NCBI GenBank assembly: GCA_046345315.1
Contig: JBKDKA010000217.1
Coordinates: 35,234 to 99,233, forward strand
Direction of reading: 5' to 3'
Length of the DNA stretch: 64,000 nt
Source of the DNA: F1-80-MAGs062 sp046345315
GTDB lineage: Bacteria > Planctomycetota > Planctomycetia > Planctomycetales > Planctomycetaceae
A program made the position numbers and the translations under genes. Positions 55,442-63,929 of this stretch are shown one piece after another (positions within the stretch are counted from its first letter, which is position 1; each line of letters begins with the position of its first letter). Under the pieces are notes generated by a model that saw only the letters and a program-made list of their open reading frames with translations, did not search any database and was not told where the DNA came from.

Positions 55442-56725
55442 TTACTTCAGGTTGTAGACCAGAAGTTTATCCATATCTCTGAGATACAGCCTGCCATCGG
55501 CAATCACCGGGTGTGCCCACGCAGGTTTGTCGCTTCGATCCGGCTGCTCAAATCGTCCCAGTTCCTGATACTTCCGTGAATTCGCTGCGAGAAGTGTCAC
55601 CGGGCCGTTCTCGTGACGGAAGACAATCTTCCCATCCGCATAGACAACGGAACCCTTCATGCTCCTCTGACGCCATTTCGTCTTCCCGGTTTTCAGATCC
55701 ACACAGGAAAGAATATCAGCACTGGATCCATAGACATGGCCGTCGAGCAGCACCATGCCGCCGTGATGGTTCTTCATTTCCTTGGTGAAATAAACCTGCT
55801 TCGCCGCCGTCTCCTGACCTTTGGATGTCAGTTCAACAAGTTCAGCCCCGGTACCGTAATCCGAAGAACTGAAGATGAAACGATTCGAGACCAGTGGAGT
55901 CGCGCAATTGGCGGTCGGGTTTGCGGATGCATTCTGCCCCCAGAGAAACTGACCATCTTCGGCGCGGATCCCGCAGATCCCCTTCGATGTGAAGATGATG
56001 TACTGGCGAACCTTTCCGATCTCAGCAACCACTGGCGACGCGTATCCGGCCTGAGGCTTTTCCGGAGCCATACACTTCCAGATCACTTCGCCTGTAGTCG
56101 GGTTCAACGCAACGACCGTGGCATCACTTCCGCCGGGAGTGCAGATCAGTCGTTCCTCATCGATCAGTACAGACTCACTGATCCCCCAGACAATGTTTGA
56201 TCCCCCGAACTCCGTGAGAATGTTCTTGTGCCAGACAACACTGCCATCGGAGGCCTGAATACAGCTCAGGTCTCCGTTTCCTCCGAGACTGAAGACCTTC
56301 CCGTCAATGACTGTGGGAGTCCCCCGCGGGCCGTTGCCCGTTCCATCTTTGTATTCGTTGCCATTGCGAGTCTTCCAGAGAATATTTCCCGATTGTCGAT
56401 CGAGAGCCAGAACGTATTCTGCCCCTTCAATATTTCCCATCGTGAAGATCGCATCACCAACAAATGAAACGGTGGAGTACCCTTCACCGAGTCCCTGGAA
56501 GGAGGCGACACGTTCCGGGCCACCATCGGGCCATTTCTCCGCCAGCCCCTTCTCAACCGAAAGATTGTCGCGATTCGGCCCGCGGTACTGATTCCAGTCG
56601 GACACAGAATTCTTCGGTGCAGCTGTTAGCAACGCCTTTTCGGCGGACAGAACTGCATTCTGACCGGCAATCGCCACAACGACCAACGAAAGAATAAAAA
56701 CACCAGTTCTGCAGCGACGGATCAT
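55442..56725 (-). CDS. Exported PQQ-like beta-propeller protein
   Basis: Predicted 427-aa propeller protein. The ATG at 56725 is preceded by AGGAGG at seven bases and begins a signal peptide (GVFILSLVVVAIAGQNAVLS); the frame is open to 56827. Repeats include WNQYRGPNRDN, SGNILWKT, GSVVWHKN, GEVIWKC, GQFLWGQ and TGKTKWRQ. It resembles the propeller at 46683 in plan and probably shares its periplasmic location. The function is unknown. Confidence 0.93.
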   Translation of the reverse strand: MIRRCRTGVFILSLVVVAIAGQNAVLSAEKALLTAAPKNSVSDWNQYRGPNRDNLSVEKGLAEKWPDGGPERVASFQGLGEGYSTVSFVGDAIFTMGNIEGAEYVLALDRQSGNILWKTRNGNEYKDGTGNGPRGTPTVIDGKVFSLGGNGDLSCIQASDGSVVWHKNILTEFGGSNIVWGISESVLIDEERLICTPGGSDATVVALNPTTGEVIWKCMAPEKPQAGYASPVVAEIGKVRQYIIFTSKGICGIRAEDGQFLWGQNASANPTANCATPLVSNRFIFSSSDYGTGAELVELTSKGQETAAKQVYFTKEMKNHHGGMVLLDGHVYGSSADILSCVDLKTGKTKWRQRSMKGSVVYADGKIVFRHENGPVTLLAANSRKYQELGRFEQPDRSDKPAWAHPVIADGRLYLRDMDKLLVYNLK

Positions 56726-56883
56726 GATCAGGCCTCCTGACACAACGGTACGGAAAGCCTGATCATACGAAATCACAGTCGCTTTTGGGAAGACCGCGGC
56801 GCTTTCCACAACTTCCAGAGCACACACTGAACGGCGAGACGTTAAGTTATTCGTTCGGGGTTTTCAGGAACAGCTCTCCGCAT

Positions 56884-56915
56884 ATCCGGTCTGAAAGAAG
56901 ATCCGGTCTGAAAGA
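56884..56915. repeat. 15-bp tandem direct repeat
   Basis: ATCCGGTCTGAAAGA occurs twice with a 17-bp period (56884 and 56901) in the gap between the propeller start and the WD40 gene stop. Confidence 0.6.
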
Positions 56916-56944
56916 GTGCGACTGTTCAGTGACGGTTCAGAGAT

Positions 56945-59446
56945 CTACTTCGTGACAGCGGTCACATTGGCTGCAGCAGCCTGTTCTTTCGGGATGCCGA
57001 TGAACGAGGTCTGAGTGCTTCCATCCTGAGAATTCCAGACTCGAATCTCTCCATCATAACTGCCTGTGGCCAGGACATTTCGAGCCGTATTCAGTGTTAC
57101 GGTATAGACCCAGTCAGAATGCCCGGAAAGAGTGCGGATCAGCTGTCCATCCGCTGCATTGTGCTCCCGGATGTTCCGATCCGCACTGGCTGAGTAAACT
57201 CGGTCTCCAGCAGCAACCAGAACTCGGAACACCTCTCCTCCAAATCCAGCCATCGCACGCAGTTCCTTCGCGTCCGCCGTATTCCAGACATGGAGTTTCT
57301 TGTCGCCCCCGCCACTGACAACTGTTTTGCCGTCAGAGAGGAAGGCTGCCGAATAAACTGGTTCACCATGTCCGCTGAACGTGATGACGGGGTCACCCGT
57401 CTCTGAGTCAAAGACCTTCGATGTCTTGTCACGGCTGCTGCTGACCAGACGAGATCCAACCGGTGACCAGTTCACATCCATGACCCAGTCTGCGTGATCC
57501 TCGATCTTTGTAATCTGCTGTCCGTCGGCCAGACTGACCACGACGATCGATCGATCGGCACCACCACAGGCTGCTCGAGTTCCATCGGGACTCAGGCTGA
57601 CAGAGAAGATCGCATCCTTCGCTCGCACCAGTGTGTCCTGCAGTGTTCCGTCAGCTGTCGAAAAGACCTTCAGCTCACCGAGCTGCCCCGGGGTTCCGGC
57701 CGCAACGACCAGCTGCTGTCCGTTTGCTGTGAACTCAACATCGTAAACTCGTTCCGCGACATTGGAGATTCTGCGTACGAGTGTGCCATCATTGGAATTC
57801 CAGAGCAGCACTTCGTGGTACCCCGAGGACGCAAGCAGGCTCCCGTCAGGACTGAACGCTGTGGCTGTCACCGGAATCGCCACTCGATATGTCTGCGGTG
57901 GCAATGGCTGGCTCATCTCCGGAATAACATCAAAGAGTTCAGCCGTCGCGATAACGCCGGCATCAAGAGGTGCGCCGACATTGATCCATGAACGAATGAT
58001 TTCGATTTCTTCCTTCGACAATGGGTCAGCATCTTTCGGCATGGAGCCATCTTCGGTCATCGTGAGCAGCAAAGATTCGCTGCTGTGATGAGCCTTGACC
58101 GCCTGACCGGACTCTCCCCCTTTGTTCATTGCGGCGAACGAATCCAGATTCAGACGCCCACCTGGACTTCTGGTGTTGTGACACGCAATGCAGCGTTCTG
58201 CCAGAATCGGCGCCACATGTCGGGAGAAGGAAACAAATCGCCCGAGCGGCTCCAGTGCAGATTCAGCAGCCTTCTGAAGGGTCACCGTTTCCGACCGAAT
58301 CAACTGGATCTCTGCAACCAGCTTCTGAATCGATGGTTCGAGGCCAAGAATCTGTGAGGCGAGCGCCTGCTGGCGACTCTGAGCATCAACCATCACTTCG
58401 CGATGGGTACTCTGCTGAGGATCGATAGCCGCGAGCCGAGCAACGGACTGCTGATGAGCATCCTGCGCTTTCTTCTCAGCATCGACAGCCACTTTGTGAT
58501 CAGCAGTCTTCTTCTCGATGTCGACTCTGGCCGCCTCGACCAGAACAACAGCGGCAGCATGACGATCACTGATCTGCTGAATGAGTCCTGTTGTGTTTGT
58601 GATCAGCGGCTTGAGCGCTTCGATGGACTCAGTCAGGCTGTTGACTGCGTCATCCGATTTGACTCCGGAATCTGCAGACGAAACTCGAAGCAGCTCGAGC
58701 GACGCTTGAAGCGCTGCCACAGACTTCTCCAGCTTCGTGGATCCTGCACGAGCAGCTTCCAGCCTGGCTGATTCCGCAGCTGCGAGAGCCTTATGGTTCT
58801 CAGACACCTGTGTCGCTGCAGTCAGAGCATCTGCGTGAACCTTAACCTGTGCAACAGCGGCATCGACAGCCGTTTTGGTGTCCGTGATCGCCTTCTGAAT
58901 CTCCGGTTTCTGAGCTTCCAGCGCCTTGATCTGCTGATCCGCCTCGACAGCACGGCTCTGCCATTCCACGGATTGCTTGCGAAGCGTGCTGAGTTGAGCT
59001 TCCAGCTGAGTTCGAGCGCCGACGATCGCACTGAGCCGTTTTGCAGCTTTGTCAGCGATCACCTGAGCAGCGTCTGCGTTCTCATTTTTCGCGATCTCCT
59101 CAGACAACGCTGTTCTCTGAGCCGTCTGAGTGTTTACTTTCTCCTGCAGCAGATTCAGCTCTGCTTTTTCCTTTTCTGAACGGGCAACGGCCTCGTCAAG
59201 CTGTTTCTTCAATTCAGCGACATGAGTGGCCGCGACATCCAGAGCCGCCTTTCTGAGCGACAGATCTTTCTCCGACTGCTGCAGCTCCCCATCGATCTGC
59301 TTTACTTTCTCACGGAGTTCCGCAGTTCTGGAAACTCCTGAATCCTCTGCCTGGATCGGGTGCAGACAAATCAAACTGGACAGACAGGTTGCCGAGAAAA
59401 TCCGAGACAGCAACACTTTGGCGTATGAGGCAGGGCGGGGGTACAC
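56945..59446 (-). CDS. Coiled-coil / cytochrome-c / WD40 fusion protein, exported
   Basis: Predicted 833-aa exported protein. A signal region (ATCLSSLICLHPIQAE) is followed by a very long coiled coil (about residues 38-400, rich in Ala, Glu, Lys and Gln). Next is a planctomycete cytochrome segment with CIACH (CxxCH) and a SWINVGAPLDAG ending. The C-terminal about 300 residues form WD40 repeats (DHADWVMDVNWSP, GHGEPVYSAAFLSD, GHSDWVYTVTLNT). Cytochrome plus WD40 proteins are planctomycete hallmarks of unknown role. The long coiled coil is less usual. Confidence 0.9.
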   Translation of the reverse strand: MYPRPASYAKVLLSRIFSATCLSSLICLHPIQAEDSGVSRTAELREKVKQIDGELQQSEKDLSLRKAALDVAATHVAELKKQLDEAVARSEKEKAELNLLQEKVNTQTAQRTALSEEIAKNENADAAQVIADKAAKRLSAIVGARTQLEAQLSTLRKQSVEWQSRAVEADQQIKALEAQKPEIQKAITDTKTAVDAAVAQVKVHADALTAATQVSENHKALAAAESARLEAARAGSTKLEKSVAALQASLELLRVSSADSGVKSDDAVNSLTESIEALKPLITNTTGLIQQISDRHAAAVVLVEAARVDIEKKTADHKVAVDAEKKAQDAHQQSVARLAAIDPQQSTHREVMVDAQSRQQALASQILGLEPSIQKLVAEIQLIRSETVTLQKAAESALEPLGRFVSFSRHVAPILAERCIACHNTRSPGGRLNLDSFAAMNKGGESGQAVKAHHSSESLLLTMTEDGSMPKDADPLSKEEIEIIRSWINVGAPLDAGVIATAELFDVIPEMSQPLPPQTYRVAIPVTATAFSPDGSLLASSGYHEVLLWNSNDGTLVRRISNVAERVYDVEFTANGQQLVVAAGTPGQLGELKVFSTADGTLQDTLVRAKDAIFSVSLSPDGTRAACGGADRSIVVVSLADGQQITKIEDHADWVMDVNWSPVGSRLVSSSRDKTSKVFDSETGDPVITFSGHGEPVYSAAFLSDGKTVVSGGGDKKLHVWNTADAKELRAMAGFGGEVFRVLVAAGDRVYSASADRNIREHNAADGQLIRTLSGHSDWVYTVTLNTARNVLATGSYDGEIRVWNSQDGSTQTSFIGIPKEQAAAANVTAVTK

Positions 59447-59811
59447 GGTCGATCTCCCGTTGAGTGGCAGGCAGGTTGCCGAAAAGCATCATTTCCAGCA
59501 ACCATAGGATTCAGACGTGATCAGGCCATGTCAAGTCATACGGAATCCGGAAAGTCGAACTGCCTGATCTTTCCGCAATCGCTCCGCTTGATTCAACCGA
59601 CAAAATCCAGATTGTTCAGCCAATGCAGACAACCGGAACCACCAAAAAAACGGCACGGGGAAACCGTGCCGTTGCGTTCATTAAATGTCATCATGCGGGA
59701 ACGATGTAAAGTTGCCCAGTTTTCGCGAAACCAGATCGATAGCCACACAACGCGACTCAAAAAAGCCGACGCAGCGAACTTGGAATGATTTCCAGCCGAA
59801 AACGGGAGAAT
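59447..59811. other. Intergenic region between the WD40 gene and the small basic gene
   Basis: A 365-bp stretch upstream of the minus-strand WD40 gene. It contains one minus-strand terminator (listed separately) and presumably the WD40 gene promoter. No further gene is seen. Confidence 0.45.
59644..59673 (-). terminator. Rho-independent terminator of the small basic protein gene
   Basis: A 10-bp stem (59649-59658 with 59664-59673, sequence AACGGCACGG and CCGTGCCGTT) with a five-base loop. On the minus strand it runs into a T7 tract. It lies about 140 bp after the 29-codon gene. Confidence 0.88.
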
Positions 59812-59901
59812 TTAACCCTTCCGGTGGCGGATTCTGGCTCGCATTCGACGCTTCTTGCGACCAATCTTTCGCCGACCCTTACCCGTTCTCTTCGTACCCA
59901 T
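59812..59901 (-). CDS. Very basic 29-aa protein, ribosomal-type
   Basis: Predicted 29-aa protein of which about half is Lys or Arg (MGTKRTGKGRRKIGRKKRRM at the start). The ATG at 59901 has GGAGAG nine bases upstream, and a dedicated terminator lies downstream. It is too short for usual gene callers. Its composition and the KxxRRKxxRKK pattern resemble tiny ribosome-associated basic proteins such as AURKAIP1/COX24-type (bTHXc-like) proteins. I infer rRNA binding. A homologous short gene in the same place in other planctomycetes would support it. Confidence 0.7.
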   Translation of the reverse strand: MGTKRTGKGRRKIGRKKRRMRARIRHRKG

Positions 59902-60003
59902 TGGCCAGAACTCTCCGGAATACAAAATTTGGAAGCTTTCACGTGAAGGGCGGATCATAGCACCTTTCGGCGACCGCATCAAATGATCCTTCAGCACTTC
60001 TGA

Positions 60004-60375
60004 TCATTGAGCACTACGAATATCCGGACGCAGTTTCTGGGCCTCGCGCAGGTACACATGCTCAATCTGTTGTGGCATCCGTTCCGTATTAACATGAAGC
60101 AGCACGCGAATGCATCGCGGCATTGAGCCGGGCACCGGGATTTCCCGTGCACAGAGCAGGGGCACCTGGTTCATGCCGATCGCCCGTGCCGCTTCGGCAG
60201 GAAACGCAGAGACCAGATCTTCTGTTGTCGTGAAAACAGCAGAAATCACGTCGTCGAAATCATTGATCTCGTTGCGGCGCAGCAACTCTTTCATAAGCTC
60301 GGTCGCCGCTTCCCGGATCAACCCGGGATTATCTTCAGACACACAGGTGGCTCCGCGAACTCCTCTGACCGCCAT
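60004..60375 (-). CDS. aroH: Chorismate mutase AroH
   Basis: Predicted 123-aa monofunctional chorismate mutase, converting chorismate to prephenate for Phe and Tyr synthesis. The ATG at 60375 (MAVRGVRGATCVSEDN) matches AroH and has AGAGGAG nine bases upstream; the frame is open to 60450. Active-site pieces are R7 in RGVRGAT, TTTEDLVSAFPAEAAR, CAREIPVPGSMPRCIRVLLH, and Tyr in HVYLREAQKLRPD. The size matches the trimeric Bacillus-type enzyme. Confidence 0.95.
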   Translation of the reverse strand: MAVRGVRGATCVSEDNPGLIREAATELMKELLRRNEINDFDDVISAVFTTTEDLVSAFPAEAARAIGMNQVPLLCAREIPVPGSMPRCIRVLLHVNTERMPQQIEHVYLREAQKLRPDIRSAQ

Positions 60376-60840
60376 CGAAGGCTGCTCCTCTGAGCTTCTG
60401 AAAATAAAATCGGCCTGAATATCAGAACGGCCAGGAATCCGAAAAATCAACTCGGTGCCGACGGGAACCGGACGCAGGACTCAGCTCTTCGAATCCAAAG
60501 TCCCGCCGCCGCATTCTGAACAATTGTCTGTCGTTGGCAAGCATTCCGAGCGACGATTCCCTCTTGAAGTTCAGGCGATGTACTGCTACCGTTCGGCGAT
60601 CCGACTGATCGGACACGCTTTTCCTGCGCGCCGGTCGAAAACCTGATGACGCGCGTCGATTCTTCCTTCAAAAAAGATGAACGCCAGCATCAGCGTCTCG
60701 TTTTTTGATCTGTCCGTTTTCGGCTCAACCCGGAGTGAACTCCAGGAGCGGCCTGACGGAGGCTTCGGGGGCAGCACTTCATCGCCACCCGCGTGGGCTG
60801 TGACGCAATACAGCATTCTACCGACAAGGCTTCGATTTCG
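60376..60840. other. Divergent intergenic region, aroH / ppdK
   Basis: A 465-bp stretch between divergent genes that must contain both promoters. Short frames occur but none looks coding. A weak AT-rich inverted repeat is at 60669-60715 but is imperfect. Confidence 0.4.
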
Positions 60841-63585
60841 ATGGCAAAAGCAAAGTACGTTTACACCTGGGGTGATGGCAAGGCTGATGGCGACGGCTCA
60901 ATGAAGGCGTTGCTCGGCGGCAAGGGCGCGAATCTCGCGGAAATGACCCGCATCAAGCTCCCAGTGCCTCCCGGATTCACCATCACGACCGAAGTTTGCA
61001 CCTACTACTATGCGAACAAGAAGTCCTACCCAAAGGAACTTCAGGCTCAGATGGAAGCCGGCATTAAGAACATGGAAAAGATCATGGGCTGCAAGTTCGG
61101 CGATGCCAAGGGCATGCCGCTGCTTGTTGCTGTGCGATCTGGTGCTCGAGACTCCATGCCGGGCATGATGGACACGATTCTGAACCTCGGTCTGAACGAC
61201 GAAACCGTTCTGTCGCTGGTTGCTGCCACGAAGAACGAGCGATTCGCGTGGGACTGCTACCGCCGCTTTATCCAGATGTACGGCGACGTCGTTCTGGGTG
61301 TGCAGAAGCGCGAAGGCGAAGATCATGAGCCGTTTGAAGTTGTGATTGAAGAGTTCAAGCACAAGAAGTACGGCAAGGACGTTATCGACAGCGATCTGAC
61401 CGCCGACGACCAGAAAGAACTGGTCAAGCGATTCAAGGCTCTCGTCAAAGATCGCACCGGCAAGGTGTTCCCGAACGATCCATGGGATCAGCTTCGCGGA
61501 GCAGCCGGAGCTGTCTTCGGCTCATGGATGAATGACCGTGCGATTGTTTACCGCCGCAAGTACAACATTCCCGCCGAGTGGGGCACTGCTGTGAACGTGC
61601 AGGCGATGGTTTACGGTAACACCGGCGACGATTCCGGTTCCGGCGTTGCGTTTACTCGTAACCCAGCGAACGGCGTCAATGAGTTCTACGGCGAGTTCCT
61701 GATCAATGCACAGGGCGAAGACGTGGTCGCCGGTGTGCGAACTCCTGAGCCTGTTGCGAAGCTCGAAAAGGCGATGCCAAAGGCGTTCGCCGAACTGTTG
61801 AAGGTTCGTGCAACTCTCGAAAAGCACTTCAAAGACGTGCAGGACGTTGAGTTCACGATTCAGCAGGGCAAGCTGTTCATGCTGCAGACTCGTAACGGCA
61901 AGCGTACTGCCGCTGCGGCTCTGAAGTTCAGCATGGACATGGTCAAAGAAAAGCTCATCGACTGGGAAACCGCGATCATGCGTAACCCGGCTGATCAGCT
62001 CGAGCAGCTTCTTGCTCCGGACTTTGACCTCGCGGAAATCAAGAAGGCCAAGGTTCTTGCGACCGGTCTTCCTGCTGGTCCAGGCGCTGCGTCCGGCGTG
62101 ATCTATCTGAACGCTGACCGAGCTGCCGCTGCTGCTGAAAAGGGCGAAAGCGTTCTGCTGGTTCGTAACGAAACCTCACCGGAAGACCTCCGTGGGATGA
62201 TCGCGGCCGTTGGTATTCTGACAGCCAAAGGCGGTGTGTCTTCACACGCTGCTCTCGTCGCTCGTCAGATGGGTAAGGTCTGTATCTGCGGCGCCAGCGC
62301 TGTGGACATCGACTACAACAAGAAGACCGTCAAGATTGCTGGTCAGACCTTCAAGGAAGGCGTGGACCATCTGAGCATCGACGGTACTGCCGGCACGATT
62401 TACGGTGGTAAGGTCAAGACTGGTCCATCCAGCATCGTCATGGGTCTGCTCTTCGGTGACAAGGCTGCAGCCAAGACTGAAAAGTTCCTGGCCTTCAAGC
62501 AGTTGATGGAATGGTGCTCCAAGGTGACTCGTCTGGCTGTTCGCACCAATGCGGACAATCCCGAGCAGACCGAACAGGCCATCGCATTCGGCGCTCAGGG
62601 TATTGGTCTGACACGAACCGAGCACATGTTCTTCGAAGGCGATCGTATCGACGCCGTTCGAGAAATGATTCTCGCCGACAACCTGGACGACCGAAAGAAG
62701 GCTCTTGCGAAGCTTCTGCCATATCAGCGAGAAGACTTCACGGGCATCTTCAAGGCTCTGAAGGGTCTGCCAGCGACGATCCGACTGTTGGATCCACCGC
62801 TGCATGAATTCGTTCCTCACGACGACAAGGCTCAGGCCGACCTTGCCAGGAAGATGGGCGTGAAGCCGGACAAGGTGAAGGCTCGCGTTGCTCAGCTGCA
62901 CGAGTTCAACCCGATGCTCGGTCACCGCGGTTGCCGTCTGGGTATTGCGTATCCGGAAATCACGGAGATGCAGGCTCGAGCGATCTTCGAAGCGGCTGCT
63001 GACGTCGCCAAGAAGAAGATTCCAGTGAATCCTGAAGTGATGGTTCCACTGGTTGGCTTCAAGAAGGAACTCGACCTGCAGGTGGAGATCATTCATCGCG
63101 TGGCCAAAGAAGTAATGGCGGAGAAGAAGGTCACTTTCGAATACATGGTTGGAACCATGATCGAAGTACCTCGTGGTGCTCTGACGGCTGACGAAATCGC
63201 AAACACCGCGGAGTTCTTCAGCTTTGGCACAAACGACCTGACTCAGACCGCTCTCGGCATCAGCCGCGACGACATGGGTAACTTCCTGCTGCCTTACACC
63301 GAGAACGAGATCTTCAAGAAGAACCCGTTCGCGACACTGGATCAGGTTGGCGTTGGCCAGTTGATGCAGATGGCTGTTGAGAAGGGCCGCAAGACTCGTC
63401 CGGACATCAAGCTCGGCATCTGCGGCGAGCACGGCGGCGATCCAGAAAGCGTTAAGTTCTGCCACAGACTGGGTCTCAACTACGTGAGCTGCAGCCCTTA
63501 CCGCGTTCCAGTTGCTCGTCTTGCTGCTGCTCAGGCAGCTCTGGAAGAAGCGAAGGCATCTGAAACGAAGAAGGGCAAGAAGTAG
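60841..63585 (+). CDS. ppdK: Pyruvate, phosphate dikinase
   Basis: Predicted 914-aa enzyme interconverting pyruvate, ATP and phosphate with PEP, AMP and pyrophosphate. I took the ATG at 60841 (MAKAKYVYTWGDG); the frame is open to 60793. Domains in order: ATP-grasp-type nucleotide domain (GGKGANLAEM, NGVNEFYGEF), the phosphohistidine swivel domain (GGVSSHAALVARQMG, catalytic His), and the PEP barrel (LGHRGCRLGIAYPE, GICGEHGGDPESVKF with catalytic Cys). Length is standard. Codons are strongly biased (AAG, GCT, CGT-type), unlike most of the window, suggesting high expression. Confidence 0.97.
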   Translation: MAKAKYVYTWGDGKADGDGSMKALLGGKGANLAEMTRIKLPVPPGFTITTEVCTYYYANKKSYPKELQAQMEAGIKNMEKIMGCKFGDAKGMPLLVAVRSGARDSMPGMMDTILNLGLNDETVLSLVAATKNERFAWDCYRRFIQMYGDVVLGVQKREGEDHEPFEVVIEEFKHKKYGKDVIDSDLTADDQKELVKRFKALVKDRTGKVFPNDPWDQLRGAAGAVFGSWMNDRAIVYRRKYNIPAEWGTAVNVQAMVYGNTGDDSGSGVAFTRNPANGVNEFYGEFLINAQGEDVVAGVRTPEPVAKLEKAMPKAFAELLKVRATLEKHFKDVQDVEFTIQQGKLFMLQTRNGKRTAAAALKFSMDMVKEKLIDWETAIMRNPADQLEQLLAPDFDLAEIKKAKVLATGLPAGPGAASGVIYLNADRAAAAAEKGESVLLVRNETSPEDLRGMIAAVGILTAKGGVSSHAALVARQMGKVCICGASAVDIDYNKKTVKIAGQTFKEGVDHLSIDGTAGTIYGGKVKTGPSSIVMGLLFGDKAAAKTEKFLAFKQLMEWCSKVTRLAVRTNADNPEQTEQAIAFGAQGIGLTRTEHMFFEGDRIDAVREMILADNLDDRKKALAKLLPYQREDFTGIFKALKGLPATIRLLDPPLHEFVPHDDKAQADLARKMGVKPDKVKARVAQLHEFNPMLGHRGCRLGIAYPEITEMQARAIFEAAADVAKKKIPVNPEVMVPLVGFKKELDLQVEIIHRVAKEVMAEKKVTFEYMVGTMIEVPRGALTADEIANTAEFFSFGTNDLTQTALGISRDDMGNFLLPYTENEIFKKNPFATLDQVGVGQLMQMAVEKGRKTRPDIKLGICGEHGGDPESVKFCHRLGLNYVSCSPYRVPVARLAAAQAALEEAKASETKKGKK

Positions 63586-63638
63586 TCACCTAATCGCAGG
63601 ATGCGACATTCCTGTCCGTCCTGATTGACTTAATCAGA

Positions 63639-63668
63639 AGCCCGGCATCGCAAGATGCCGGGCTTTTT
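63639..63668 (+). terminator. Rho-independent terminator of ppdK
   Basis: An 11-bp stem (AGCCCGGCATC at 63639-63649 with GATGCCGGGCT at 63654-63664), a GCAA tetraloop and a five-T tract, 53 bp after the ppdK stop. Confidence 0.93.
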
Positions 63669-63883
63669 CTGTGTTCAGTTAACGACATCTCAAGAAGACT
63701 ACATCGATGTCAATCATACGTCAAAAGTGACGTACGTCAGGAGCAACAAAGTATTGCGTCGGCGTATACGCTGCGGCAACGGCGGCAACCTTGGGGAGTC
63801 TCGTTCTGAACGATGGGGCAGCGCCAGCAGGTGACACCACGCCATCAGAAGGCTCGGCGGGTGACACTTAAGGTGACACAAAC

Positions 63884-63925
63884 AAAAAAGCAGGGTCCCC
63901 GATCGCTCGGAAACCCTGCTTTTTT
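63884..63925 (-). terminator. Rho-independent terminator after the RNA gene (works on both strands)
   Basis: A perfect 13-bp stem (AAAAAAGCAGGGT at 63884-63896 with ACCCTGCTTTTTT at 63913-63925). It directly follows the minus-strand tRNA-like RNA and has T-tracts on both strands. Confidence 0.85.
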
Positions 63926-63929
63926 CAGA

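Larger units (their letters stand above)
63586..63929. other. Intergenic region after ppdK
   Basis: A 344-bp stretch with two terminators (listed separately), a 12-bp palindrome TGACGTACGTCA at 63728 and a repeated GGTGACAC. A 79-codon minus frame crosses it but looks non-coding. Confidence 0.45.

Noticed and set aside
60669..60715. Possible hairpin with flanking A/T runs between aroH and ppdK
   Set aside because: The stem is imperfect and its place between divergent genes does not suit a terminator.
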